NCBI GenBank assembly: GCA_963833495.1
Contig: CAWHYJ010000021.1
Span: 184,248-248,247, forward strand
Direction of reading: 5' to 3'
Length of the DNA: 64,000 nucleotides
From: Fodinibacter sp963833495
Lineage (GTDB): Bacteria; Actinomycetota; Actinomycetes; Actinomycetales; Dermatophilaceae
Shown here: positions 38,746-48,561 of the stretch, piece by piece
Numbering within the stretch: position 1 is the stretch's first letter
How the letters are laid out: each line of letters opens with the position of its first letter
Notes under the pieces: model-generated
The model's database searches: none
Told to the model about the DNA's origin: nothing
The model's input: the letters and a program-made list of their open reading frames with translations, nothing else
Position numbers and translations under genes: made by a program

Positions 38746-39708
38746 GTGCATCGTTGGACCGACCCCTCCGAGACGCCCGAGGCCCTGCGGCCCTGCGTCC
38801 TCACCCTCGGCAACTTCGACGGCGTCCACCGTGGGCACCGGGCGGTGCTCAACGCCCTCGTCGACGCCGGCAGCCGGCTCGGCCTACCCGCCGTGGCCAT
38901 CACCTTCGACCCGCACCCGGTCGCGGTGCTGCGCCCCGAGCAGGCCCCCGAGCTCGTGGCGCCCGGGGCGGTGCGCGACGACCTGATCGCCGAGTCGGGC
39001 ATCGACGGCCTGCTCGTGCTCGACTTCACCACCGAGTTCGCCCAGCAGACTCCCGAGGACTTCGTGCGGGCCGTGTTCGTGCGCGGCCTCGACGCGCGCT
39101 GCGTCGTGGTGGGCATGGACACCCGCTTCGGCTACCGCAACTCCGGCGACGTCTCGACCCTGGCCGACCTTGGCGAGCAGTTCGGGTTCGAGGTCGTGGC
39201 GCTCGACGACGTGGGTGAAGGGGAGCGCTTCTCCTCGACCGTGGTCCGGGCGCACCTGCGCGCCGGCGAGGCCGGCGAGGCCGCCCGCATCCTCGGCCGG
39301 CCGCACCGCGTCGTCGGCACCGTGGTGCACGGCAACCACCGCGGCAAGGCGCTGGGCTACCCCACGGCGAACCTGTCGGCCGACTCGCTCGGCCTGGTGC
39401 CGCTCGAAGGGGTGTACGCCGGCTGGCTGACCCGCCTCGACCTGCCCGAGGGTGCGCGCGACCGCACGATGCCGGCCGCCATCAGCGTCGGCACCAACCC
39501 GACCTTCCAGACCCACGACCGGCGCACCGTCGAGGCCTACGTGCTCGACCGTGACGACCTCGACCTCTACGACGAGCGGGTCATGGTCGAGTTCACCGCC
39601 CACATCCGGCCGACGCTGAAGTTCGACAGCGTCGACGACCTGCTCGAGGCGATGGGCTCCGACGTCGAGCGCTGCCGCGAGCTGCTCGCCCGGATCGTTC
39701 CCGCCTGA
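38746..39708 (+). CDS. ribF: Bifunctional riboflavin kinase/FAD synthetase
   Basis: 320 aa; makes FMN and then FAD from riboflavin. The N-terminal nucleotidyltransferase half has LGNFDGVHRGHRAVL and TFDPHPVAVL. The C-terminal kinase half has GNHRGKALGYPTANL, which includes the Mg/ATP-binding PTAN motif, and GVYAGWLT. It supplies cofactors for the many flavoproteins here, including the ApbE-linked cluster. The GTG start follows a -10 hexamer directly. Confidence 0.96.
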   Translation: MHRWTDPSETPEALRPCVLTLGNFDGVHRGHRAVLNALVDAGSRLGLPAVAITFDPHPVAVLRPEQAPELVAPGAVRDDLIAESGIDGLLVLDFTTEFAQQTPEDFVRAVFVRGLDARCVVVGMDTRFGYRNSGDVSTLADLGEQFGFEVVALDDVGEGERFSSTVVRAHLRAGEAGEAARILGRPHRVVGTVVHGNHRGKALGYPTANLSADSLGLVPLEGVYAGWLTRLDLPEGARDRTMPAAISVGTNPTFQTHDRRTVEAYVLDRDDLDLYDERVMVEFTAHIRPTLKFDSVDDLLEAMGSDVERCRELLARIVPA

Positions 39709-39730
39709 GCGCGCCCGACCACCGCACCGC

Positions 39731-40828
39731 GTGAGCCCCTGGGCCCGCCACGACGTCGGGCTCTACGTCGCCGCGGCCGGCACTTCGGTGGTCGGCGCGC
39801 TGCTGGTGTGGTCGGCCACGGTGCGCACCGACGGCACCGCCTACCTCGTGCGGCATCTCGTGACGGCGGCCGTCGGGCTGGCCCTGGCGCTGCTCGTGAG
39901 CCGGGTCGGCCAGCAGCGGGTGCGGCTGGCGGCTCCGTGGGCGTATGCCGGGTCGCTGCTCCTGCTGCTGGCGGTGCTCACACCCCTCGGGCGCACGGTC
40001 AACGGCTCGCGGTCGTGGATCCCGCTCGTCGGCGGGTTCACCATTCAGCCCGCCGAGCTCGCCAAGGTCGGGCTGTGCCTGGCCCTGGCGACACTCCTGG
40101 CGGCCCAGGCGGAGCGGGGGCTGGCCCCCGGGCGCCGCGAGGTGGCGCTCGCCGCGGTGCTGGTGGCGCTGCCGACGGCGCTGATCCTCCTGCAGCCCGA
40201 CCTCGGCTCGGCCGCCGTGGTCGTGGCGATCGGCGCCGTGGTCGTGACGGTCGCCGGCGTGCCGCGCCGGTGGGTGGTCGGGGCGGTGCTCCTGGGCCTC
40301 GCCCTCGTGCTCGTGGCCCTCACCACGCCGGTGCTCAGCGACTACCAGCGCGACCGGCTGACGTCGTTCGCCGACCCGTCGGCAGACCCGCAGGGCAGCG
40401 GCTACCAGACCCGGATGGTGCGCCTGGCCATCGGGGCGGGCGGGATGTGGGGCCAGGGGTTCCAGCGCGGGGAGCGCACCCAGGGCGGCTTCGTGCCCTA
40501 CCAGCTCAACGACTTCATCTTCTCGGTGGCGGGGGAGGAGCTCGGCTTCGTGGGGGCCACTGGGCTGCTCCTGCTGCTGGCGTTCGTCGTGGGCCGCGTG
40601 CTCGTGGTGGCCGCGCGCGCGGAGGACTCGTTCGGCCGCCTGGTCGCCGTGGGGGTCGCCACCTGGCTGGCGGTGCAGGTGGTGCAGAACGTGGGCATGA
40701 ACCTCGGGCTGCTGCCGGTGACAGGACTGCCGCTGCCCTTCGTGTCGTACGGAGGCTCGTCGATGCTGGTGTCGTGGCTGGCGATCGGGCTGGTGGATGC
40801 GACACATGCCACGTCGGCGCGTCGCTGA
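39731..40828 (+). CDS. rodA: RodA/FtsW-type SEDS glycosyltransferase
   Basis: 365 aa, about ten membrane helices, of the peptidoglycan-polymerising SEDS family. Conserved features: NGSRSWIPL, IQPAELAKVGL, QPDLGSA, and NDFIFSVAGEELGFVG, with a C-terminal LPFVSYGGSSML. The GTG start is 22 bp after ribF. No penicillin-binding partner lies beside it, unlike the main rodA-pbp pair, so this could be an extra SEDS paralogue; the assignment to RodA rather than FtsW is from gene length and pattern. Confidence 0.87.
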   Translation: MSPWARHDVGLYVAAAGTSVVGALLVWSATVRTDGTAYLVRHLVTAAVGLALALLVSRVGQQRVRLAAPWAYAGSLLLLLAVLTPLGRTVNGSRSWIPLVGGFTIQPAELAKVGLCLALATLLAAQAERGLAPGRREVALAAVLVALPTALILLQPDLGSAAVVVAIGAVVVTVAGVPRRWVVGAVLLGLALVLVALTTPVLSDYQRDRLTSFADPSADPQGSGYQTRMVRLAIGAGGMWGQGFQRGERTQGGFVPYQLNDFIFSVAGEELGFVGATGLLLLLAFVVGRVLVVAARAEDSFGRLVAVGVATWLAVQVVQNVGMNLGLLPVTGLPLPFVSYGGSSMLVSWLAIGLVDATHATSARR

Positions 40829-40835
40829 CTGGGCG

Positions 40836-40841
40836 TAGCCT
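40836..40841 (+). promoter_or_regulatory. -10 hexamer TAGCCT for the acyl-CoA synthetase gene
   Basis: It lies 7 bp after the SEDS gene stop. Start near 40848 would give a leader of about 56 nt with only a weak ribosome site (GAGGACGA). Confidence 0.4.
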
Positions 40842-40903
40842 CGAACCGCGCGCTGTGTCATCATTCGCGCACCCACGCTCCCCAACGACGAGGACGACGC
40901 TCG

Positions 40904-42775
40904 ATGCTTTCCGCCTCCCCGCAGATCCACAGTCCCGCCGACGAACCGGTCGACCAGTCCGTGCTGGACCGGGAGGCGCAGAGTGTCGGACACATGTTCC
41001 GCGACCGCATCAACGCCAGCCCCGACCGCCCCGCCTACCTGCACGCCGTCGTCACCGACAGCGGCGACCAGTGGGTCACCGTCACCTGGGCCGAGCTCGA
41101 CGTGGTGGTCCGCGAGATCGGGGCCGGGCTGATCGCGCTGGGCATCGAGCCCGAGGACCGCGTCGCCATCGCCTCCAGCACGCGCTACGAGTGGGCGCTG
41201 GCGGACCTCGCCGTCATGGTCGCCGGTGGTGCCACCACCACCATCTACCCGACGACGATGGCCGCCGACGTGTCGTTCATCGTGTCCGACTCGGGGGCCA
41301 AGGTCATCTTCGCCGAGAACGCCGCGCAGCTCGAGAAGCTGCGCGGCATCCGGGCCGAGACCCCCGCGGTGCTTCGGGTCATCGTCTTCGACGGGGTGTC
41401 CGACGCAGACGCGTGGACCCTCACCCTCGACGAGGTGCGCCAGCTCGGCCGCGAGTACCTCGAGGGCGACCCCGGCGCGATCGACGCCCGCATCGACGGC
41501 ATCGCGCACGACCAGCTCGCCACGATCATCTACACCTCGGGCACGACGGGCCGCCCCAAGGGCGTGCGGCTGCGGCACAGCGCCTGGACCTACGAGGGCG
41601 CCGCCGTCGCGAGCACGAACATCCTCAGCGGGGACGACCTGCAGTACCTCTGGCTGCCGCTGGCCCACGTCTTCGGCAAGGTGCTGCTCACCCTGCCGCT
41701 GCAGATCGGCTTCCCCACGGCCATCGACGGCCGGATCGACAAGATCGTCGACAACCTCGCGGTCGTGAAGCCGACCTTCATGGGCGCCGCCCCGCGCATC
41801 TTCGAGAAGGCCTACGGCCGGATCAGCATGATGATGGCCGACGAGGGTGGGGTCAAGGCGAAGCTCTTCGACCTCGCCAGCGACGTGGGCCGCGAGGTGA
41901 GCGCCCTGCGCGAGCAGGGCAAGAACCCCACCGGGCTGCTGTCGCTGAAGTACTCGGTCACCGACAAGATCATCGGCACCAAGATCCGCGAGCGTTTCGG
42001 TGGACGCATCCGCTTCTTCATCTCCGGCTCCGCGGCCCTCAACAACGACGTCGCCCGCTGGTTCGACGCCATGGGGATGCAGATCCTCGAGGGGTACGGC
42101 ATGACGGAGACGAGTGCCGCGTCGTTCGTGGCGCGGCCGCGGGCCTATCGCTACGGCACGGTGGGGTGGCCCCTGCCGAACACCGAGGTGCAGATCGCCG
42201 CCGACGGCGAGGTGCTGCTGCGGGGCGCGGGCAACATGGAGGGCTACCACAACAACCCCGACGCGACCGCCGAGACCATCGACCCCGAGGGGTGGCTGCA
42301 CACCGGTGACATCGGTGAGCTCGACGACCGGGGCTTCCTGCGCATCACCGACCGCAAGAAGGACCTGTTCAAGACGAGCAACGGCAAGTACGTCGCTCCC
42401 TCGATCGTCGAGTCGACGTTCAAGGGACTGTGCCCCTACGCCAGCCAGCTCGTCGTGCACGGGGCCGACCGCAACTTCGTCTCCGCCCTGGTCACGCTCG
42501 ACCCCGACGCCATCGCCGGTTGGGCAGCGGAGAACGGCATGGCGGGCAAGTCCTACACCGAGATCGTCACGTCCGACGCGTGCCGCGTGATGGTGCAGGG
42601 CTACATCGACCAGCTCAACGCGGGGCTGAACCGCTGGGAGACGATCAAGAAGTTCACCATCCTCGAGAACGACCTCACGGTCGAGGACGGCGAGCTCACC
42701 CCCAGCTTGAAGCTCAAGCGCAAGGTGGTCTCCGAGAAGTACAAGGACAAGCTCGACGCCCACTACACCAGCTGA
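40904..42775 (+). CDS. Long-chain fatty acid-CoA ligase (AMP-forming, FadD15-like)
   Basis: 623 aa, cytoplasmic or membrane-associated. It activates fatty acids with ATP and CoA. The P-loop-like YTSGTTGRPKGV begins at residue 210; the adenylation motif GYGMTETSA and the hinge segment DRKKDLFKTSNGKYVAPS are intact. The long form with EGYHNNPDATAETI fits the long-chain subgroup. It stands alone between the SEDS gene and the convergent PCMT-like gene. Confidence 0.93.
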   Translation: MLSASPQIHSPADEPVDQSVLDREAQSVGHMFRDRINASPDRPAYLHAVVTDSGDQWVTVTWAELDVVVREIGAGLIALGIEPEDRVAIASSTRYEWALADLAVMVAGGATTTIYPTTMAADVSFIVSDSGAKVIFAENAAQLEKLRGIRAETPAVLRVIVFDGVSDADAWTLTLDEVRQLGREYLEGDPGAIDARIDGIAHDQLATIIYTSGTTGRPKGVRLRHSAWTYEGAAVASTNILSGDDLQYLWLPLAHVFGKVLLTLPLQIGFPTAIDGRIDKIVDNLAVVKPTFMGAAPRIFEKAYGRISMMMADEGGVKAKLFDLASDVGREVSALREQGKNPTGLLSLKYSVTDKIIGTKIRERFGGRIRFFISGSAALNNDVARWFDAMGMQILEGYGMTETSAASFVARPRAYRYGTVGWPLPNTEVQIAADGEVLLRGAGNMEGYHNNPDATAETIDPEGWLHTGDIGELDDRGFLRITDRKKDLFKTSNGKYVAPSIVESTFKGLCPYASQLVVHGADRNFVSALVTLDPDAIAGWAAENGMAGKSYTEIVTSDACRVMVQGYIDQLNAGLNRWETIKKFTILENDLTVEDGELTPSLKLKRKVVSEKYKDKLDAHYTS

Positions 42776-42802
42776 CCCCGCCTCTCGGGGGAGCGAGGCC
42801 GG

Positions 42803-43381
42803 TCAGGGGATGAGGGGCACGAAGCGGTAGTGGCCGTGCTCGGTGACCCGGCGCCCGTCGGGGGCCTGGTCATCGAGCACGACCCGCAGCATCCGGCCGG
42901 CCACCGGCGCCACGAGGATGCCGTGTGCCCCCAGCTGGGCGACCAGCTCCAGCGGCAGCCGGGTCGCCATGGCCGACACCAGGACCCGGTCGAACGGCGC
43001 CTCCTCGGGCGCCCCGAGCACCCCGGGGACCGACGCGCGGACCCGGGCCCACGGCATCCGGGCCGCCTCGACGTTGGCGCGGCCGGTGAGCACCAGATCG
43101 GGCACCCGCTCGAGCCCGAGCACCGACCCGGTGGGCCCGACGAGTTCGGCGAGCAGGGCGGTGGTCCAGCCCGACCCGGAGCCGACGTCGAGCACACGCT
43201 GGCCTGGCTGCACGTCGAGCAGCTCGAGCATCGACCGCACCGTGCGGGGCTGGCTGTTGGTCTGGCCGTGGCCGATGTCGAGGGGCCCGTCGTAGGACGC
43301 GCGGCGCCGCTCGGCGCGGGGGAGGAACCGCTCGCGCGGGTGGTCCGCCATCGCGGCACGCACCCGAGCAGCGGCATCCAT
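42803..43381 (-). CDS. Protein-L-isoaspartate O-methyltransferase-like protein
   Basis: 192 aa, SAM-dependent methyltransferase. The SAM loop is DVGSGSGWTTALLAEL (usual DIGTGSGY-type motif), preceded by GHGQTNSQPRTVRSML, which is the PCMT substrate-site pattern (GQTISQP). A later VAPVAGRMLRVV completes the fold. It would repair isoaspartyl residues in aged proteins. It is shorter than typical PCMT by about 15 residues. It begins 5 bp after the end of the FAD oxidoreductase gene on the same strand. Confidence 0.82.
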   Translation of the reverse strand: MDAAARVRAAMADHPRERFLPRAERRRASYDGPLDIGHGQTNSQPRTVRSMLELLDVQPGQRVLDVGSGSGWTTALLAELVGPTGSVLGLERVPDLVLTGRANVEAARMPWARVRASVPGVLGAPEEAPFDRVLVSAMATRLPLELVAQLGAHGILVAPVAGRMLRVVLDDQAPDGRRVTEHGHYRFVPLIP

Positions 43382-43386
43382 GCCCG

Positions 43387-44776
43387 CTACCCGCGCAGGT
43401 CGGCCAGCGCCGTCTCGACGGCGCGGTGGAAGGTCGGGTAGGCGAACGGCATCCGGGCCAGGGTGGCGGTGGGGATGCGGGCGTGCACCGCGGTGGCCAG
43501 CATCGACAGCACCTCGCCGCCCATCGGGCCTACCGACGTGGCGCCGACGAGGTGGCCGGCCGAGCGGTCCTCGACCAGCTTGATGAGGCCCTCGCCGCCG
43601 GGGCCGGTGATCCAGCCGCGGGTCGACTCGGCCAAGGGGGCCCGGCCGACGGCGACGTCGACGCCGGCGTCGCGGGCCTGCTGCTCGGTCAGGCCCACGG
43701 AGCCGACCTCCGGGTCGGTGAAGGTCACCCGCGGCACCGCGTGGTACTCGGCCGACCGGGCGTCGACGCCCGGAGCGGCGGGTGATGTCGGCCAGCGCGA
43801 CCGCCGCCTGGTACATCGACATGTGGGTGAAGGCGCCCTTGCCGGTGATGTCGCCGATCGCCCACAAGCGGTCGCCCGCCCGCATCTGCGGGTCGGTGTC
43901 GACGGCGCGGGCCTTCGGGTCGAGCCCCACGGTCTCGAGCCCGATGTCGGCGATGTTGGGGCGGCGGCCGGCGGCGACGAGGAGCCGGTCGGAGCCCAGC
44001 TCGACGGCGGTGCCTCCAGCGTCGGTGAGGGAGACGGTGAACCGGCCGTCGGCGTGGCGCACCGAGCCGATCTTCGCGCCGGCGATGACCCGGATGCCGT
44101 CGGCCGCCATCGCCGCCGCCACCACCTCGGAGGACTCCGGCTCCTCCAGCGCCAGGATGCGCGGCGCCGCCTCGACCAGGGTGACGGAGGTGCCGAAGCG
44201 GGCGAAGGCCTGGGACAGCTCGGCGCCGATCGCGCCGCCGCCGATGACCACCATCGACGCGGGCAGCTCGGCGGTCTCGAGCACGTCGCGGTTGGTCCAG
44301 AACGGGGTGTCGGCCAGGCCGTCGACCGGGGGCGCCGAGGGGGAGGTGCCGGTGTTGAGGACCACGCCGCGCTCGGCGACGAAGCGGGTGCCGCCCACCT
44401 CGACCACCCCGGTGTCGACGAGCCGGCCGTGGCCACGCACGAAGCGCACCCCGGCCTGCTCGAGGCGCTCGACGGCCACCGTGTCGTCCCAGTCGTCGGT
44501 GGCCTCGTCGCGGATCCGGGCGTGCACGACGCCCCAGTCGGGGGAGACCTCGGCGGCGCCGGAGAGCGTGCCGACCCGGCGGGCGTCGGCGAGCAGGTTC
44601 GCGGCCCGGATCGCCATCTTCGAGGGGATGCAGCCCCAGTAGGGGCACTCGCCGCCGACGAGGCGTTCGTCGATGCCGACCACGCTGAGGCCGGCCTTGG
44701 CGGCCTCGGTGGCGAGGTGCTCGCCACCCGGCCCGAGGCCGATGACGACGAGGTCCACGGGGGTGTCGGTGCTCAT
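43387..44776 (-). pseudogene. Pyridine nucleotide-disulfide oxidoreductase with one frameshift
   Basis: Two frames join to about 463 aa. The first has the FAD loop VIGLGPGGEHLA, the redox pair GGECPYWGCIPSK (CxxxxC), an NAD loop VIGGGAIGAEL and the second FAD site RLWAIGDITG. Near 43773-43782 the frame breaks: adding one base in CGCCGCTCC gives ADITRRAPGVDARSAEY and continues as VPRVTFTDPEVGSVGL to the stop. Domains are otherwise complete, including the dimer interface. Because only one base in a GC repeat is missing, an error is as likely as inactivation. The family includes mycothione/dihydrolipoamide-type reductases; the substrate is not clear. Confidence 0.75.
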
Positions 44777-44877
44777 GGGTGCCAGCCAAGCACGCGGGCG
44801 GTGCCCACGGGGAGGGCCGTGCACCCTCGACATCGGAAGCACCACGTCCACGGTTTGGGGCACCGCCCGGCGCGACC

Positions 44878-44883
44878 TACTCT
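44878..44883 (+). promoter_or_regulatory. -10 hexamer TACTCT for the TIGR03960 gene
   Basis: It ends 6 nt before the ATG at 44890, the exact spacing for a leaderless transcript. It lies in the divergent gap after the FAD oxidoreductase. Confidence 0.5.
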
Positions 44884-44889
44884 TGAGGG

Positions 44890-46866
44890 ATGCCCGGACA
44901 GTCCGTCTTCCGCCGGCTCGAGCCGCTGCTCGAGCAGGTCAGCAAGCCGATCCAGTACGTCGGCGGCGAGCTGAACTCGACCGTCAAGGACTGGGACGTC
45001 GCCGGCGACGGCACCGTGCGCTGGGCGCTGATGTACCCCGACGCCTACGAGGTCGGCGTGCCCAACCAGGGCGTCATGATCCTGTACGAAGTGCTCAACG
45101 AGCGCCCCGACGCCCTCGCCGAGCGCACCTACGCGGTGTGGCCCGACCTCGAGGCGCTGATGCGCGAGCACGGCGTGCCGCAGTTCACCGTCGACGCGCA
45201 CCGCGCCGTCGGCGACTTCGACCTGTTCGGGCTGTCGTTCTCCACCGAGCTCGGCTACACCAACATGCTCACCGCGCTCGACCTGGCCGGCATCCCGCTG
45301 CACGCCGTCGACCGCGACGACACGCACCCGATCGTCGTCGCCGGCGGCCACGCCGCGTTCAACCCCGAGACGATCGCCGACTTCGTCGACGCCGCCGTGG
45401 TCGGCGACGGCGAGGAGGCCGTGCTCGCCATCACCGACATCGTCGGCGCCTGGAAGCGTGAGGGGATGCCGGGTGGTCGCCGCGAGGTGCTGCTGCGCCT
45501 GGCGCGCACCGGCGGGGTCTACGTGCCGGCGTTCTACGACGTCAGCTACCTGCCCGACGGCCGCATCCAGCGCATCGCCCCCAGCCCGGACGCGCCCGGC
45601 GTGCCGTGGCGGGTCGCCAAGCACACCGTCATGGACCTCGACGCGTGGCCCTACCCGAAGCAGCCGCTGGTGCCGCTGGCCGAGTCGGTGCACGAGCGGA
45701 TGTCGGTCGAGATCTTCCGCGGCTGCACGCGCGGATGCCGGTTCTGCCAGGCCGGCATGATCACCCGCCCGGTGCGCGAGCGGTCGATCACGGGCATCGG
45801 TGAGATGGTCGAGCGCGGTCTGGCCGCAACCGGTTTCGAGGAGGTCGGCCTGCTGTCGCTGTCGTCGGCCGACCACTCCGAGATCGCCGACGTCGCCAAG
45901 GGCCTCGCCGATCGCTACGAGGGCACCAACACCGGCCTGTCGCTGCCGTCGACCCGGGTCGACGCCTTCAACATCGACCTCGCCAACGAGCTCACCCGCA
46001 ACGGTCGCCGCTCCGGGCTCACCTTCGCCCCCGAGGGCGGGTCCGAGCGGCTGCGCAAGGTCATCAACAAGATGGTCAGCGAGGACGACCTGATCCGCAC
46101 CGTCGCGGCCGCGTACGGCGCCGGCTGGCGGCAGGTCAAGCTCTACTTCATGTGCGGCCTGCCGACCGAGACCGACGAGGACGTGCTGCAGATCGCCGAG
46201 ATGGCCAAGCGGGTCATCGACACCGGCCGCGAGGTCAGCGGGCGCCGCGACATCCGCTGCACCGTGTCGATCGGTGGCTTCGTGCCCAAGCCGCACACCC
46301 CGTTCCAGTGGGCCGCGCAGCTCGGCGCCGAGGAGACCGACGCCCGGCTCGACAAGCTGCGCCTGGCGATCCGCTCCGACCGGCGCTACGCCTCGGCGAT
46401 CGGCTTCCGCTACCACGACGGCAAGCCCGGCATCGTCGAGGGCCTCCTCTCGCGCGGCGACCGCCGGGTCGGCCGCGTCATCGAGGCCGTCTGGCGCGAC
46501 GGCGGCCGCTTCGACGGCTGGAGCGAGCACTTCTCCTACGACCGCTGGATGGCGGCCGCGGAGCGCGAGCTGGCGCCCTTCGGCGTCGACGTCGCCTGGT
46601 ACACCACGCGGGAGCGCGAGGAGAGCGAGGTGCTCGCCTGGGACCACATCGACTCCGGGCTCGACAAGGAGTGGCTCTGGCAGGACTGGCTCGAGGCCCT
46701 CGACGAGACCGAGGTCGACGACTGCCGCTGGACCCCGTGCTTCGACTGCGGCGTCTGCCCCCAGATGGGCACCTCGATAGAAATCGGGCCCACCGGCAAG
46801 ACCCTCCTGCCGCTCACCGTGCTGGGCGCCGGTAGCCCGGCGCTGGCCGAGCACACGCACGCCTAA
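44890..46866 (+). CDS. B12-binding-type radical SAM protein (TIGR03960 family)
   Basis: 658 aa. Residues 1-200 form a cobalamin-binding-like domain (LDLAGIPLHAVD, VAGGHAAFNPE). The radical SAM cluster is C279, C283 and C286 in RGCTRGCRFCQAGM, with LSLSSADHSE and a GGSERLRKVINK block after it. The C-terminal part has CFDCGVCPQMG, a second cysteine set. The family is usually found next to a TIGR03936 protein and together they are thought to modify a tRNA or protein, but the product is not known. Here the partner lies 5.7 kb downstream. Confidence 0.93.
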   Translation: MPGQSVFRRLEPLLEQVSKPIQYVGGELNSTVKDWDVAGDGTVRWALMYPDAYEVGVPNQGVMILYEVLNERPDALAERTYAVWPDLEALMREHGVPQFTVDAHRAVGDFDLFGLSFSTELGYTNMLTALDLAGIPLHAVDRDDTHPIVVAGGHAAFNPETIADFVDAAVVGDGEEAVLAITDIVGAWKREGMPGGRREVLLRLARTGGVYVPAFYDVSYLPDGRIQRIAPSPDAPGVPWRVAKHTVMDLDAWPYPKQPLVPLAESVHERMSVEIFRGCTRGCRFCQAGMITRPVRERSITGIGEMVERGLAATGFEEVGLLSLSSADHSEIADVAKGLADRYEGTNTGLSLPSTRVDAFNIDLANELTRNGRRSGLTFAPEGGSERLRKVINKMVSEDDLIRTVAAAYGAGWRQVKLYFMCGLPTETDEDVLQIAEMAKRVIDTGREVSGRRDIRCTVSIGGFVPKPHTPFQWAAQLGAEETDARLDKLRLAIRSDRRYASAIGFRYHDGKPGIVEGLLSRGDRRVGRVIEAVWRDGGRFDGWSEHFSYDRWMAAAERELAPFGVDVAWYTTREREESEVLAWDHIDSGLDKEWLWQDWLEALDETEVDDCRWTPCFDCGVCPQMGTSIEIGPTGKTLLPLTVLGAGSPALAEHTHA

Positions 46867-46912
46867 CTTTGGGCCTGTCCCGGCGCGGGGCGACCACGCG
46901 AGACTGACCGGC

Positions 46913-47401
46913 ATGCCCCGTCGCCTCGTTGGCTTGTCGCTCGCCGCCGCCGTCCTCATCGTCCCGACCGCGTGCGGCCGCGGAGGCTCGCTCGCCGGCA
47001 TGGCGGATGACATCGCTCGTGTCACCGGTGCATCGGCGGAGGACATCCTCATCGCCGCCAGGCAGGAGGCCCGGATGTCGAGCTCCTCGGCCGACGACGT
47101 TACCCGTGGCTGGCTCACGAGCGTGAAGACCGGGGCCCAGGAGATGTCGCCGGAGCTCAAGTCGCGTACCTGTGACGCGGTCACGGACGTGCTCGCCGAT
47201 GCCCTGGATCGCGACGGCACCACCGACGTACAGCCGGTCAACTCCGTCTTGGAGGCGCTGAGGGGCGCCAACCCCACCGTCGCGAACCAAACTCTCATCA
47301 CCGAGCTGGAGACGGGCCTGACCGAGGTCGCGGGCGGGAATCCCGTACCGGTCAGCTTGTTCGTCGCGAAGGCCGCGGCCTGCGCGGTTGTCGCGCCGTG
47401 A
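46913..47401 (+). CDS. Small exported protein, possible lipoprotein, unknown
   Basis: 162 aa. A signal segment (LVGLSLAAAVLIVPTAC) ends at C21, a marginal lipobox. The mature part is helical and acidic (TGASAEDILIAARQEA, SRTCDAVTDVLADAL, QTLITELETGLTEV), with two more cysteines that could form a disulfide. No family recognised. Its codons (TTG, GTT, AAA-free but AT-richer third positions) differ a little from neighbours, which may mean recent acquisition. It lies inside the block that splits the two radical-SAM-linked genes. Confidence 0.6.
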   Translation: MPRRLVGLSLAAAVLIVPTACGRGGSLAGMADDIARVTGASAEDILIAARQEARMSSSSADDVTRGWLTSVKTGAQEMSPELKSRTCDAVTDVLADALDRDGTTDVQPVNSVLEALRGANPTVANQTLITELETGLTEVAGGNPVPVSLFVAKAAACAVVAP

Positions 47402-47440
47402 CCTGAGCGCGTCGGCGGGCTTCCGGCATCCGGAGGGGTG

Positions 47441-47457
47441 TGGGGGGTCACCCCCCA
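47441..47457 (+). terminator. G/C hairpin after the small exported protein gene
   Basis: TGGGGGGT and ACCCCCCA pair around one base. It ends 42 bp before the K+ channel start, with no T tract. Confidence 0.55.
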
Positions 47458-47498
47458 AACGTGAGATGCCATGTGCGGGCTGGTGACAGGATGACGGT

Positions 47499-48548
47499 GT
47501 GGCCACGGCGAGCACGAGCAGCCATCGCCGGGCGCTGCTCATGGGCACCGACTCCGGTCGCGACGCGGTCCGGCGGATCGCCATCGCCGTCGTCGCCCTG
47601 TTCGTCGTCACGGTCTTCGGCACGGTCGGCTACGTCGTGCTCGGCTTCGGCCCCCTCGACGCGCTCTACCAGACCGTCACCACGGTCGCGACGGTCGGCT
47701 TCCGCGAGGTGCAGCCGCTCGACCACGCCGGCCAGGTCTTCACCATGGTGCTCATCGTCCTCGGGGTGGGCACCGTGCTCTACAACCTCGGCGTCCTCGT
47801 CGAGGCCGTGACCGAGGGCCACCTGCGCGAGTACCTCTGGAGGAGCCGCATGGACCGGGACATCGCCCAGCTGCGCGACCACGTGATCGTCTGCGGCCAC
47901 GGCCGGGTGGGCCGCTCCGCCACCCGAGCGCTCGTCGACACCGGCCACCGGGTGGTCGTCGTCGACAGCGACCCGCTCAAGCTCGAGGGGCTCACCGAGC
48001 CGCACGTGCTCGGCGACGCCTCGCGCGACGACACCCTGCACGAGGCCGGCATCGACCATGCCCGGGCGCTGATCTGCGCGCTCGGCACCGACGCCGAGAC
48101 GATGTACGCGACCCTGTCGGCCCGCGCGCTGCGCCCCGACCTGGTCATCATCAGCCGAGCCCGCACCCTGGACTCCAAGGAGAAGCTGGTGCTCGCCGGG
48201 GCCACCCGTGCCGTCAACCCGCAGCTGATCGGCGGCCGGCGGATGGCGTCCTTCGCCCTGTACGCCGACGTCGCGGAGTTCCTCGACGAGGTGATGCACG
48301 AGGACGACCTCGACTTCCGGATCGAGCAGGTGCGGCTGGGGGAGCGCAGCCCGCTCGTCGGGCGCAGCGTGGGGGAGGTCGACGTGCCCGCGCTGTCCGG
48401 GTGCCAGCTGCTTGCCGTGCGCCAGCCGCGCAAGGGGGCGTTCCTGCCGAACCCCTCTGCGGACACCGCGATCGAGGCCGGCTCGACGCTGATCGTCTTC
48501 GGCTCACCCGAGCAGGTGGGCGCGCTGCGCGTGTCGGCCGCCGGCTGA
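47499..48548 (+). CDS. Two-helix potassium channel with RCK (TrkA-N/TrkA-C) domains
   Basis: 349 aa. Helix 1 (AIAVVALFVVTVFG) and helix 2 (VFTMVLIVLGVGTVLYNLG) flank a pore with the filter TVATVGFREV, so Y of the usual TVGYGD is F and GD is RE. The cytoplasmic RCK N-lobe has CGHGRVGRSATRALV and VVVVDSD for NAD(H), followed by a TrkA-C lobe (QVRLGERSPLVGRSVGEV). It would gate K+ in response to nucleotides or Ca. GTG 47499 follows a -10-like CAGGAT at 47487; ATG 47541 is an alternative start. Confidence 0.85.
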   Translation: MATASTSSHRRALLMGTDSGRDAVRRIAIAVVALFVVTVFGTVGYVVLGFGPLDALYQTVTTVATVGFREVQPLDHAGQVFTMVLIVLGVGTVLYNLGVLVEAVTEGHLREYLWRSRMDRDIAQLRDHVIVCGHGRVGRSATRALVDTGHRVVVVDSDPLKLEGLTEPHVLGDASRDDTLHEAGIDHARALICALGTDAETMYATLSARALRPDLVIISRARTLDSKEKLVLAGATRAVNPQLIGGRRMASFALYADVAEFLDEVMHEDDLDFRIEQVRLGERSPLVGRSVGEVDVPALSGCQLLAVRQPRKGAFLPNPSADTAIEAGSTLIVFGSPEQVGALRVSAAG

Positions 48549-48561
48549 GCAGAATGGGGCG

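Noticed and set aside
39593..42763. Open frame of 1056 codons on the minus strand
   Set aside because: It is the shadow of ribF, the SEDS gene and the acyl-CoA synthetase. The translation is His/Arg/Gly/Asp-rich noise typical of antisense frames in high-GC DNA.
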